This document shows positions 1 to 6,375 of a DNA stretch of 9,158 nt, piece by piece. The notes beneath the pieces are model-generated. The model was given only the letters and a program-made list of their open reading frames with translations. It was not told the DNA's origin and made no database searches. Position 1 is the first letter of the stretch. Each line of letters opens with the position of its first letter. The DNA is from DATHSN01 sp035464115 (GTDB lineage: Bacteria; Actinomycetota; Acidimicrobiia; Acidimicrobiales; SKKL01), in contig DATHSN010000350.1 of NCBI GenBank assembly GCA_035464115.1, positions 1 through 9,158 of the forward strand, written 5' to 3'. Position numbers and translations under genes: made by a program.

Positions 1-956
1 TGGATCGCGTCGACGTCGACGCCCTGCTCGACCGCATCGATCCCGACCGCCTCCTCGACCGGGTCGACCCCGATCGGCTCCTGGCCCGCCTCGACGTCGA
101 CGGCGTCGTGCAGCGCGTCGACATGCAGGCCGTGGTCCAGCGGGTCGACGTCGATGCGCTGGTCCAACGGGTCGACATCGATGCGCTCGTCGAGCGGGTC
201 GACATCGACCGCATCGTCGACCGGGCCGACCTCGGCGGCATCGTGGCCCAGAGCACCCGGGGCATCACCGCCAGCACCCTCGACCTGGTCCGCCGCCAGA
301 TCGTCGGCGTCGACGAGGTCGTCACCCGGGTGGCGGCCCGTCTCGTCGGTCGCGACCCCGACACCGATCCCGACGGCCCGCCGGCGCTGGTGGCCGGGCG
401 CGTCGCGGCCCGCAAGGGCCGCGAGGAGGCGCTCGTGTCGGGCCACTACGCCGGGCCGGTCGCCCGGGCCGCGGCGCTGGCGCTCGACGTGTTCGCCATG
501 TTCTTCTCCTTCGGCCTCGGCACCGCGCTCGGCACCTGGGTGGTCGGCCTGCTGTTCGGCCGCGAGGTCAACCTCGAGGCGTCCACCCTGTGGTCGACGA
601 TCCTCCTGGCGGTGTGGGCCACCGTCTGGTTCGTCGTGCCCCTCGCGGTCGCCGGTCGCACCGTCGGCAAGGCGGTGGTGGGCCTCCGGGTGGTGCGCCG
701 CGACGGTTCGCCCCTGCGGCCCGGTCAGGCGCTGGTGCGGGCGCTCACCCTGCCGTTCAGCTTCGCGGTGTTCGGCCTGGGCCTGCTGGGCACCGTGGTC
801 GGGCGCGAGCGTCGGGCGCTGCACGACGTGATCGCCCGGTCGACCGAGGTGATCGACTGGGGCGACCGCCCCGCCGAGCTCCCGGCGCCGCTCAGCTCCT
901 GGTTGGGGCAACGCCGCGACGTCACCACCGTGGCGCCTCCCGGCGAACCCACCTGA
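1..956 (+). CDS. RDD-family membrane protein with N-terminal 9-residue repeats (5' end missing)
   Basis: The frame is open to the left edge (first whole codon at 3) and ends at TGA 954-956, giving 317 visible residues. Three parts are visible. First come nine tandem nonapeptides of the type xR(V/I)DxDxLL (3-245). Next is a linker rich in charged residues and Pro/Asp (about 246-430). Last is an RDD domain (about 432-850) with membrane segments around 471-545, 590-655 and 735-805. The family's signature residues appear as Arg at 465-467 and Asp at 486-488 in the first helix, and Asp at 825-827 in 'ALHDVIARST'. The helix-linking 'GRTVGKAVVGLRVVRRDG' is typical of RDD proteins. The RDD family is a poorly characterised membrane family, with some members linked to ion exchange, so no substrate is claimed. 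The true start lies upstream, because the repeat pattern already fills the edge. Confident as to family, not function. Confidence 0.88.
   Translation, partial: DRVDVDALLDRIDPDRLLDRVDPDRLLARLDVDGVVQRVDMQAVVQRVDVDALVQRVDIDALVERVDIDRIVDRADLGGIVAQSTRGITASTLDLVRRQIVGVDEVVTRVAARLVGRDPDTDPDGPPALVAGRVAARKGREEALVSGHYAGPVARAAALALDVFAMFFSFGLGTALGTWVVGLLFGREVNLEASTLWSTILLAVWATVWFVVPLAVAGRTVGKAVVGLRVVRRDGSPLRPGQALVRALTLPFSFAVFGLGLLGTVVGRERRALHDVIARSTEVIDWGDRPAELPAPLSSWLGQRRDVTTVAPPGEPT
3..245 (+). repeat. Nine tandem 27-bp units coding a 9-residue VDxD repeat
   Basis: Units fall exactly every 27 bp: 3-29, 30-56, 57-83, 84-110, 111-137, 138-164, 165-191, 192-218 and 219-245. Read in frame they give DRVDVDALL, DRIDPDRLL, DRVDPDRLL, ARLDVDGVV, QRVDMQAVV, QRVDVDALV, QRVDIDALV, ERVDIDRIV and DRADLGGIV. 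The consensus is x-R-(V/I)-D-x-D-x-(L/V)-(L/V). The DNA core GTCGAC or ATCGAT recurs in most units. The last unit is degenerate and leads into AQSTRGI, which looks like a capping sequence. The array continues to the left edge, so the total copy number is unknown. The strictly alternating charged and hydrophobic positions suggest a regular solenoid or amphipathic helix on the cytoplasmic side, but that is inference. Confidence 0.9.
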
Positions 957-980
957 CTCGGGGGGACCCAGCCCTCAGTC
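955..980. terminator. Weak imperfect hairpin between convergent genes
   Basis: The 18-bp gap between the RDD stop (954-956) and the acyl-CoA synthetase stop (complement of 975-977) sits inside an imperfect inverted repeat. GACT 955-958 pairs with AGTC 977-980, then after a C-C mismatch and a G-T pair, GGG 961-963 pairs with CCC 972-974. It could act on both strands as a shared terminator, but there is no T-run on either side and the stem is short. Low confidence. Confidence 0.25.
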
Positions 981-2654
981 GCCCCCGGCCACCATGGCGT
1001 CGCGCAGCTCGCGCTTCAAGATCTTGCCCGAGGCGTTGCGGGGCAGGGCCTCGTCGTGGATCGTGACCACGGTGGGGACCTTGAACGGGGCCAGGCGCTC
1101 CCGGACGAACGCCTGCAGCGACTCGACGTCGATGGTGCGGCCCGGACGGGGGAGGATGGCGGCGGCCACCTCCTCGCCGAGGCGCTCGTGGGGGACGCCG
1201 AACACCGCCGCCTCGTAGACGTCGGGGTGCTCGTAGAGGGCGGCCTCGACCTCGGCGCAGTACACGTTCTCGCCGCCCCGCAACACCATGTCCTTGGCCC
1301 GGTCGACCACGTAGACGAAGCCCTCGTCGTCGATGCGACCGATGTCGCCCGAGCGCAGCCAGCCGTCGACGATGGTGTCGGCGGTGGCCTCGGGCCGGTT
1401 CCAGTAGCCCCGGATGAGGTGCGGGCCCTTGAACCAGATCTCGCCGGTCTCGCCCTGCGGGAGATCGTTGCCCTCGGGGTCGGTGACCTTGAGCTCGACG
1501 ACGGGGACCACCCGACCGGTGCTGGTGGGGCGGGCGACGTAGTCGTCGCCCGAGTTGCCGGGCCCGTAGGCGTTGGTCTCGGTCATGCCGTAGCCGATGT
1601 TGGGACGGCCCCGACGGAAGTTGCCGTCGATGCGCTTCACCAGCTCGGGCGGCGCCGGAGCCCCGCCGCCGCCCACCGACTGCAGGCTCGACGTGTCGTG
1701 CTCGGCGAACTTGGGCGACTCGAGCAGGTCCCACGACATGGTGGGCACCCCCACGAACGAGGTGACCCGCTCGCGCTCGATGAGCTCGAGGGCCCGCTCG
1801 GGGTCCCACTTGTACATGATCACCAGGCGGGTGCCGCCGATGAACGAGCCGAGCATCACCGGCACGCACCCGGTGACGTGGAACAGCGGGACCACGAGGA
1901 TCGAGCACGGCGGGTAGGTGGGGCCGTCGTCGGCCTGCTGGCCCTCGCCGCGGACCCGGTTGACGGCGGCCCGACAGGCGAAGGCCATGAGCGCCGACAG
2001 CACGGCCCGGTGGGTCGACACCGCCCCCTTCGGGTGGCCGGTGGTGCCGGAGGTGTAGAGGATGGTGGCGTCGTCGTCGAGGTCGATGTCGGCCTCGGGC
2101 AGGGGCGCGCCCCGCTCGAGCACGTCGTCGAACCGGTCGACCCCCGCCGGCACCTCGTCGACCCGCACCGCCACGACCGCGATGCCGAGATCGTCGATGA
2201 CGGGGGCGACGCGCTCGACCCGCTCGCGGTCGGCGATGAGGACCTTGGCGCCCGAGTCGCGCAGGCCGTAGGCCATCTCGTCGAGCGTCCACCAGGCGTT
2301 GAGCGGCACCGCCACCGCGCCGATCGAGCAGATGGCGGCGAACGACGTGATCCACTCCGGATAGTTCCGCATGGAGATGGCGACCCGGTCGCCCTTGGCG
2401 ACGCCGTAGCGGTTGACGAGGGTGGCGCCGACCGCGTCGACCTGGGCCATGACGTCGGCGAACGTCCAGCGCTCGTCCTCGTAGACCAGGTAGACGCCGT
2501 CGCGACCCCGCGCCAGGTCGAACAGCGTGCGCATCGACGGCGGGGTGCCGGCGAACACCTTGGTGGGCACCCCCCGGACGTCCACCTCCTGGATCTCGAA
2601 CATCGATCCCGGGGCGCACACCTGCGCCACGGCCTCGTCCCACGTCGGTGCCAT
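975..2654 (-). CDS. AMP-forming acyl-CoA synthetase (FadD-like fatty-acid--CoA ligase)
   Basis: A 559-residue member of the ANL adenylate-forming superfamily, which activates a carboxylic acid with ATP to an acyl-AMP and then to an acyl-CoA. Visible motifs are the phosphate-binding loop YTSGTTGHPKG at residues 200-210, GYGMTET at 354-360, the ATP-ribose aspartate in 'WLRSGDIG' (D437), the hinge region DRAKDMVLRGGENV at 451-464, and the C-terminal catalytic lysine in 'NASGKILKREL' (K544). The N-terminal domain spans about 1-445 and the mobile C-terminal domain about 450-555, a normal full length. The start is ATG at 2654-2652, preceded by GAGGGGGA (complement of 2658-2665). An upstream in-frame extension to 2840 would enter the neighbouring gene and is unlike the family. 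The gene is convergent with the RDD gene and divergent from the CNNM pair, so it is probably monocistronic. Substrate chain length cannot be read from the sequence. Catabolic beta-oxidation or lipid synthesis are both possible. Confidence 0.93.
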   Translation of the reverse strand: MAPTWDEAVAQVCAPGSMFEIQEVDVRGVPTKVFAGTPPSMRTLFDLARGRDGVYLVYEDERWTFADVMAQVDAVGATLVNRYGVAKGDRVAISMRNYPEWITSFAAICSIGAVAVPLNAWWTLDEMAYGLRDSGAKVLIADRERVERVAPVIDDLGIAVVAVRVDEVPAGVDRFDDVLERGAPLPEADIDLDDDATILYTSGTTGHPKGAVSTHRAVLSALMAFACRAAVNRVRGEGQQADDGPTYPPCSILVVPLFHVTGCVPVMLGSFIGGTRLVIMYKWDPERALELIERERVTSFVGVPTMSWDLLESPKFAEHDTSSLQSVGGGGAPAPPELVKRIDGNFRRGRPNIGYGMTETNAYGPGNSGDDYVARPTSTGRVVPVVELKVTDPEGNDLPQGETGEIWFKGPHLIRGYWNRPEATADTIVDGWLRSGDIGRIDDEGFVYVVDRAKDMVLRGGENVYCAEVEAALYEHPDVYEAAVFGVPHERLGEEVAAAILPRPGRTIDVESLQAFVRERLAPFKVPTVVTIHDEALPRNASGKILKRELRDAMVAGGD

Positions 2655-2790
2655 CCGTCCCCCTCGTGCGGTCACTGGACCCGGGAATGGTAGGGGTGGC
2701 CCCCCATCGGGCACGAACCCGCGCGGTCCGGGGTACCGTTCGCGCGCCGCGCCGGTCGTGGCGGTCCATGTGGTCGACCCAGGAGCGCGA
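2655..2790. promoter_or_regulatory. Divergent promoter region between acyl-CoA synthetase and CNNM pair
   Basis: The 136-bp spacer separates two start codons pointing apart, so promoters for both must lie here or inside the genes. Candidate -10 boxes of the actinobacterial TAnnnT type are TACCAT on the minus strand (complement of 2687-2692), 32 bases from the synthetase start, and TACCGT on the plus strand (2734-2739), 51 bases from the GTG at 2791. Neither has a convincing -35 partner at 16-19 bp. I see no clear operator palindrome, so the mapping of either box is tentative. Confidence 0.3.
2781..2785 (+). promoter_or_regulatory. Ribosome binding site fixing the GTG start at 2791
   Basis: AGGAG lies five bases before GTG 2791. 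This decides the start of the first CNNM protein, whose frame is open well upstream (to 2527) without a sensible protein there. The chosen start also places the first membrane helix directly at the N-terminus, as in the family. Confidence 0.75.
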
Positions 2791-4107
2791 GTGCTGACGG
2801 CAGCGGGCCTGGTGGCGGTGGTGGCCCTCATCGCCGCCAACGGCTGGTTCGTGGCGGTCGAGTTCTCCTACGTCGCCGCCCGACGCGGCCGCCTCGACGA
2901 GGCGGCGACCCGGGGCGACGCCCGGGGTGCGCGCGCCGTCGCGGTCCACCGGCGGCTGTCGTTCATGCTCTCGGGCGCGCAGCTCGGCATCACCGTCACG
3001 TCGCTGGTGGTCGGCTTCATCGCCCGCCCCACGCTCGGCGCCGCGCTCGAACCCGTCGTCGGCGCCGTCGGCGTCCCCGACGCCGCACAGGCGGGCATCG
3101 CGCTCACGGTGGGGTTCGCGCTGGCCACCGCCGCCCAGATGGTCTTCGGCGAGCTGGCACCCAAGAACCTCGCCATCGCCCGCCCCGAGCCCGTCGCCCT
3201 CCGCACGGCCCGGGCCACGGTCGTCTACCTGGCGGTCGCCGGGCCCGTCATCCGGCTGTTCGACGGCGCCGCCAACCGGCTCCTGCGCGCCGTCGGCGTC
3301 GAACCCGTCACCGAGCTGCACGGCTCGGTGGCCGCCGACGAGCTGCCGCTCATCGTCGACGCCTCCTCCGAGGCCGGGTCGCTCACCGCATCGCAGGGCG
3401 AGCTGCTCTCGCGCGCTCTGGACTTCCGCGACCTCGACGCCCGCGAGGTGATGGTGCCGTGGAGCCGGGTGGCGACGGTGGCCGTCGACGCCCGGGGGCG
3501 GGCGCTGCTCGACCTGCTCGACGCCACCAGCCACATGCGCTTTCCCGTGGTCGACGACCGCGACGAGGTGGTCGGCGTCGTGCACTCCAAGGACCTGCTC
3601 GGCGTGGCGGCACCCGACCGCGCCGACGTGGCGGTCAGCGACCTGGCGCGCGAGGTGCTGGCCGTCCCCGAGTCGGCCGGCCTCCACCGGGTGCTGGCCG
3701 AGCTGCGATCGGCCTCGGCGTCGCTCGCCGTGGTGGTCGACGAGCACGGCGCCACCGCGGGGATCCTCACGCTCGAAGACGTCGTCGAGGAGCTGTTCGG
3801 GGCCATCGACGACGAGTACGACCGGGCGGGGGAGGGCGGCGAGGCGGTCGTGCTCGGACCGTCGTGGTGGCGGGTGCCGGGCACCTGGCGGCTCCACGAG
3901 GTGGAGCGCGCCACCGGCGTCGAGCTCCCCGAGGGCCCCTACGACACCGTCGCCGGGTACGTCATGGACCGCCTCGGCCGGCTCCCCGCACCCGGCGACC
4001 AGGTGCGGGCCGACGGGCTCATCGTCACCGTCGGGGCCATGGACCGCTGGGTGGTCCGCCACGTCGACATCGAGATCGCCCCGACCGACGAGGACGGGCG
4101 ACGGTGA
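2791..4107 (+). CDS. CNNM/CorC-type transporter, full-length (DUF21-CBS-CBS-CorC_HlyC)
   Basis: A 438-residue membrane protein with the complete hemolysin C/CorC architecture. A DUF21 (CNNM) transmembrane domain occupies about residues 1-180, with helices near 5-25, 57-78, 102-122 and 142-160. It contains the family's 'AANGWFVAVEFS' (15-26), 'SGAQLGIT' (61-68) and 'GELAPKNLAI' (120-129). A CBS pair follows at about 215-340 ('REVMVPWSRV', 'FPVVDDRDEVVGVVHSKDL', 'GILTLEDVVEELFG'), and then a C-terminal CorC_HlyC domain at about 352-430 ('YDTVAGYVMDRLGRLPAPGDQV'). Family members are implicated in Mg2+ or other divalent-cation export and homeostasis, and CBS pairs in them bind adenine nucleotides. 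Those points are family knowledge and are not shown here. The gene overlaps the next by the four bases GTGA, so the two are co-translated and may form a heteromer. Confidence 0.92.
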   Translation: MLTAAGLVAVVALIAANGWFVAVEFSYVAARRGRLDEAATRGDARGARAVAVHRRLSFMLSGAQLGITVTSLVVGFIARPTLGAALEPVVGAVGVPDAAQAGIALTVGFALATAAQMVFGELAPKNLAIARPEPVALRTARATVVYLAVAGPVIRLFDGAANRLLRAVGVEPVTELHGSVAADELPLIVDASSEAGSLTASQGELLSRALDFRDLDAREVMVPWSRVATVAVDARGRALLDLLDATSHMRFPVVDDRDEVVGVVHSKDLLGVAAPDRADVAVSDLAREVLAVPESAGLHRVLAELRSASASLAVVVDEHGATAGILTLEDVVEELFGAIDDEYDRAGEGGEAVVLGPSWWRVPGTWRLHEVERATGVELPEGPYDTVAGYVMDRLGRLPAPGDQVRADGLIVTVGAMDRWVVRHVDIEIAPTDEDGRR

Positions 4108-5207
4108 GCGCCCCGCTGGCCATCGCCATCGCGGTGGTGCTGCTCGCCGCCAACGGCTTCTTCGTGGCCGCCGAGTTCGCGCTGCTGGCAGCCCGTCGCT
4201 CGCGCATCGAGCAGCTCGCCGCCGACGGCGACCGCCGGGCGCGCCACGCCCTCGCCGGGCTCCGGGAGCTCTCGCTCATGCTCGCGGGGGCCCAGCTCGG
4301 CATCACCATGTGCTCGCTGGGCCTCGGCATCATCGCCGAGCCGGCGGTGGCGTCGCTCATCGAGTCGGCCCTCGAGGGGAGCGGCCTCGACCTGCCGTCG
4401 GGCGTCCGCCACGGGATCGCCTTCGCCATCGCGCTGACGATCGTGGTGTTCCTGCACATGGTGGTGGGGGAGATGGCCCCGAAGTCGTGGGCGATCTCGG
4501 ATCCCGAGCGCTCCGCGCTGTTGCTCGCCGCCCCGTTCCGGGCCTTCGCCGTGGTGTTCCGCCCGGTGATCAGGCTGCTGAACCTCACCGCCAACGGGGT
4601 GGTGCGCCTGGCGGGCGTCGAGCCCCGCGACGAGCTGGCGCTGGCCCACTCACCGGCCGACCTCATCCTCCTGCTCGACGAGGCCGCCGAGGGCGGCGCC
4701 ATCGCCGACGTCGAGCACGAGCTCCTCGCCGGCTCGATCGAGCTGTCGGGCCTCGACGCCCGCGCCGTGATGACCCCACGCGACCGCATCGTGGCGGTCC
4801 GCGACGACGCGTCGGTGGCCGAGCTCGAGGCGGTGGCCGTGTCCACCGGGCGGTCGCGCATCGTGGTGTTCCACGGCGACGTCGACCACCCGCTCGGCAC
4901 CGTGCACGTGCGGTCGCTGCTCACCCTCGACGACGAGCGGCGCGCCACCGCCACCGCCGGCGAGCTGGCCGTCGCCGTGCTCGAGGCCCCCGAGACGGCC
5001 GCGGTCGAGGACCTCTTCCTGAGGATGCAGCAACAGCGCCGCCACCTGGCGGTGGTGATCGACCCCGCCCGCGTGGTCGTCGGCGTCGTCACCATGGAAG
5101 ACGTCGTCGAGGAGCTGATCGGCGAGTTCGAGGACGAGTCCGACCAGCCCGAACCGCCGCACCGGGTGAGCCGGCGCGGCGGTCGGACGCCCGGTCAGTC
5201 GTCGTAG
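4104..5207 (+). CDS. CNNM/CorC-type protein lacking the C-terminal domain (DUF21-CBS-CBS)
   Basis: A 367-residue paralog of the preceding gene. It starts with GTG 4104-4106, which overlaps the upstream stop as GTGA. The DUF21 domain (about 1-180) has the matching motifs 'AANGFFVAAEFALLAARRSR' (15-34), 'AGAQLGIT' (61-68) and 'GEMAPKSWAI' (122-131). The CBS pair lies at about 218-343 ('ARAVMTPRDRIVAV', 'VVGVVTMEDVVEELIGEF'). The protein then ends in a short Pro/Arg-rich tail, with no CorC_HlyC domain, about 70 residues shorter than its partner. No frameshift remnant of that domain is seen, because the next DNA is the convergent encapsulin gene. Tandem long/short CNNM pairs are familiar in actinobacteria, so this looks like a natural architecture. 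The stop TAG 5205-5207 overlaps the 3' end of the encapsulin gene by 13 bp. A likely role is divalent-cation homeostasis with the upstream protein. Confidence 0.9.
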   Translation: MSAPLAIAIAVVLLAANGFFVAAEFALLAARRSRIEQLAADGDRRARHALAGLRELSLMLAGAQLGITMCSLGLGIIAEPAVASLIESALEGSGLDLPSGVRHGIAFAIALTIVVFLHMVVGEMAPKSWAISDPERSALLLAAPFRAFAVVFRPVIRLLNLTANGVVRLAGVEPRDELALAHSPADLILLLDEAAEGGAIADVEHELLAGSIELSGLDARAVMTPRDRIVAVRDDASVAELEAVAVSTGRSRIVVFHGDVDHPLGTVHVRSLLTLDDERRATATAGELAVAVLEAPETAAVEDLFLRMQQQRRHLAVVIDPARVVVGVVTMEDVVEELIGEFEDESDQPEPPHRVSRRGGRTPGQSS

Positions 5208-6001
5208 CGCAGGGCGATGCCGGCTTCGGGGGTCAGCGCCCGGAACGTGAAGCTCTCCTCGAGGTACAGGTGCACCTGGTCGGCGGTGTGGGCCGAGTAG
5301 CCGAGCGAGACGTCCTGGCCCGAGACCAGCTCGAAGTCGCCGCCGCGCATGCTGACGACCACCGCACCGTTCACCGCGGGCGCCCACACGATGGGACCCC
5401 CGAGGATGGCCCGGACCTGCTCGAGCACGGGGTAGCCACCCTTCTGGGTGGCCTCCATGACGCCCTGGTAGCAGCGGGGCCCGAGCGCGATGCCGTAGGG
5501 GCCCTCCACACCGGCCAGTCGCAGGCGCGACACGGCCCGCGACACCGACGCGGGGTACTCCTCGTAGTCGTCGGAGAGCCGGATGTGGTCGTGCGGCGTG
5601 GCCTCGGAGATGCCGGTGATCCCCCCGGCGGCGTAGCCGGCGAACACCGCGGTGTCCTCGGCGAGGGCCAGGGTGCGGGCGGCGTCGATCACCGGGTCGA
5701 GGTCGGCGTCGGTGGCGCCGCGGTCGACGGCGTCGAGCTCGGCGCGATCGAGCACGATGCCCGCCCGCAGCTCGACGAGCGGGTGCACCACCCGCCGTCC
5801 GGCCTGGAGCCCGTCGCGGGGCCCGTCGATGGCCTCGACCCGGCCGTCGGGCTCGGCGGAGTGGTCCCAGCCCTTGGGCCCGGCGAAGTCGACCAGCTTG
5901 CGGGCGGCGAGGTACTCGCGCAGCACCCGACCGGCCTCCTCGGTGATCTCGGCCCAGCCGGCGTCGGACACCGGCGCCAGCTCACGGAACAGGTGGTTCA
6001 T
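5195..6001 (-). CDS. Encapsulin shell protein, family 1 (linocin/CFP29 type)
   Basis: A 268-residue HK97-fold shell protein that self-assembles into a closed icosahedral nanocompartment. Its size is close to the 265-residue Thermotoga encapsulin. Recognisable stretches are the N-terminal 'MNHLFRELAPVSDAGWAEI' (cargo-binding region in this family), 'ARKLVDFAGPKGWDHSA' (33-49), 'PLVELRAGIVLDRAELD' (74-90), 'AEDTAVFAGYAAGGITGI' (114-131), 'VEGPYGIALG' (165-174), 'YPVLEQV' (190-196), 'MRGGDFELVSGQDVSLGY' (218-235) and 'ESFTFRALTPEAGIAL' (249-264). The start is ATG at 6001-5999, overlapping the ferritin stop as ATGA. The Shine-Dalgarno GAGGAGA (complement of 6011-6017) lies ten bases ahead. An in-frame extension to 6169 is rejected because it reads through the ferritin gene in another frame. 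The shell should load the ferritin-like protein encoded just upstream. The 3' end overlaps the convergent CNNM gene. Confidence 0.96.
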   Translation of the reverse strand: MNHLFRELAPVSDAGWAEITEEAGRVLREYLAARKLVDFAGPKGWDHSAEPDGRVEAIDGPRDGLQAGRRVVHPLVELRAGIVLDRAELDAVDRGATDADLDPVIDAARTLALAEDTAVFAGYAAGGITGISEATPHDHIRLSDDYEEYPASVSRAVSRLRLAGVEGPYGIALGPRCYQGVMEATQKGGYPVLEQVRAILGGPIVWAPAVNGAVVVSMRGGDFELVSGQDVSLGYSAHTADQVHLYLEESFTFRALTPEAGIALRYDD

Positions 6002-6375
6002 CGCAGCTCTTCTCCTCGCAGGCTCCCAGGGCCGAGCGAACCGTCGCCCGATCCGCTCTCGGCGCCGTCGCGGCCCATCGCCTGGGCCTCCACGTCGACG
6101 ATGGGGCCCTCGGTGAACAGGTAGGTCCGCAGCTCCTCGTCGAGCTCGGGGTCGCGGCGCCGCAGCCACTCGAGGAGCATCGCCGCGTGCTCCTTCTCCT
6201 CGTCACGGTTGTGGGCCAGGATCGCGGCGAGCTCGGGATCGTCGGTGGCCTCGACGCGCTGGTCGTACCAGTCGACCGCCTCCAGCTCCTCCATCAGCGA
6301 CGCGATCGCCCGGTGACGATCCATCGTGGCCGGGCTCAGCAGCTCGACCGGCTCGTGGTACCCCTCGTTCGCCAT
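5998..6375 (-). CDS. Encapsulated ferritin (EncFtn), cargo of the adjacent encapsulin
   Basis: A 125-residue ferritin-like protein of the encapsulated type. It has two helices per chain and works as a ring-shaped multimer whose ferroxidase centre forms between subunits. The core 'RHRAIASLMEELEAVDWYDQ' (20-39) and 'LAAILAHNRDEEKEHAAMLL' (49-68) closely resembles the Rhodospirillum rubrum EncFtn. By alignment from memory its metal ligands correspond to Glu30, Glu60 and His63, with entry-site Glu29 and Glu32 and the flanking Trp36 and Tyr37 also kept. A short helix and 'LRTYLFTEGPI' (82-92) follow, then a Gly/Ser/Asp-rich linker, and the cargo-loading peptide 'DGSLGPGSLRGEELR' at the end (111-125). 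The start is ATG 6375-6373 with Shine-Dalgarno GAGGAGG (complement of 6380-6386). It oxidises Fe2+ for mineral storage inside the shell, since EncFtn itself does not form a ferritin cage. It is the first gene of a two-gene operon. Confidence 0.95.
   Translation of the reverse strand: MANEGYHEPVELLSPATMDRHRAIASLMEELEAVDWYDQRVEATDDPELAAILAHNRDEEKEHAAMLLEWLRRRDPELDEELRTYLFTEGPIVDVEAQAMGRDGAESGSGDGSLGPGSLRGEELR
6002..6043 (-). other. Encapsulin cargo-loading peptide coding segment with embedded shell-gene Shine-Dalgarno
   Basis: The last codons of the ferritin gene read D-G-S-L-G-P-G-S-L-R-G-E-E-L-R then TGA. Family 1 cargo peptides usually carry a core such as SLGIGSL or LTVGSL, so the isoleucine/valine position is proline here (codon CCT). 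The Arg-Gly-Glu-Glu codons CGA GGA GAA GAG also supply the GAGGAGA ribosome binding site for the encapsulin start ten bases later. One stretch therefore encodes the targeting signal and controls translation of the shell. Confidence 0.8.

Noticed and set aside
3..245. Possible CRISPR-like array from regular 27-bp periodicity
   Set aside because: There are no spacers, units abut, the period is a codon multiple and the translation is a regular peptide repeat.
957..974. Dedicated strong terminator between the RDD and synthetase genes
   Set aside because: Only 18 bp, imperfect stem with mismatches and no T-run; recorded only as a weak candidate.
1056..2693. A 545-codon plus-strand open frame antisense to the acyl-CoA synthetase
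   Set aside because: No recognisable motifs, His/Asp/Val/Gly-rich composition typical of an antisense shadow of a GC-rich gene.
2527..2790. An 88-codon upstream extension of the first CNNM protein
   Set aside because: It lies antisense to the synthetase start, and AGGAG five bases before GTG 2791 defines a better start at the first membrane helix.
2655..2840. A 62-residue N-terminal extension of the acyl-CoA synthetase
   Set aside because: It is Thr/Pro/Arg-rich without family homology, crosses the divergent promoter and enters the CNNM gene; ATG 2654 has its own Shine-Dalgarno.
922..4062. A 1046-codon open minus-strand frame spanning the acyl-CoA synthetase and the first CNNM gene
   Set aside because: Translation is low-complexity Arg/Gly/His/Asp-rich with no domain, and it overlaps two clear genes. 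It results from stop-poor high-GC DNA.
4310..6124. A 604-codon plus-strand open frame running through the second CNNM gene and antisense to encapsulin
   Set aside because: It crosses two confidently identified genes on opposite strands and has shadow-type composition.
6002..6169. A 56-residue N-terminal extension of the encapsulin
   Set aside because: Arg/Pro/Ala-rich shadow of the ferritin gene in another frame; the family N-terminus begins at the MNHLFRELAP residues.
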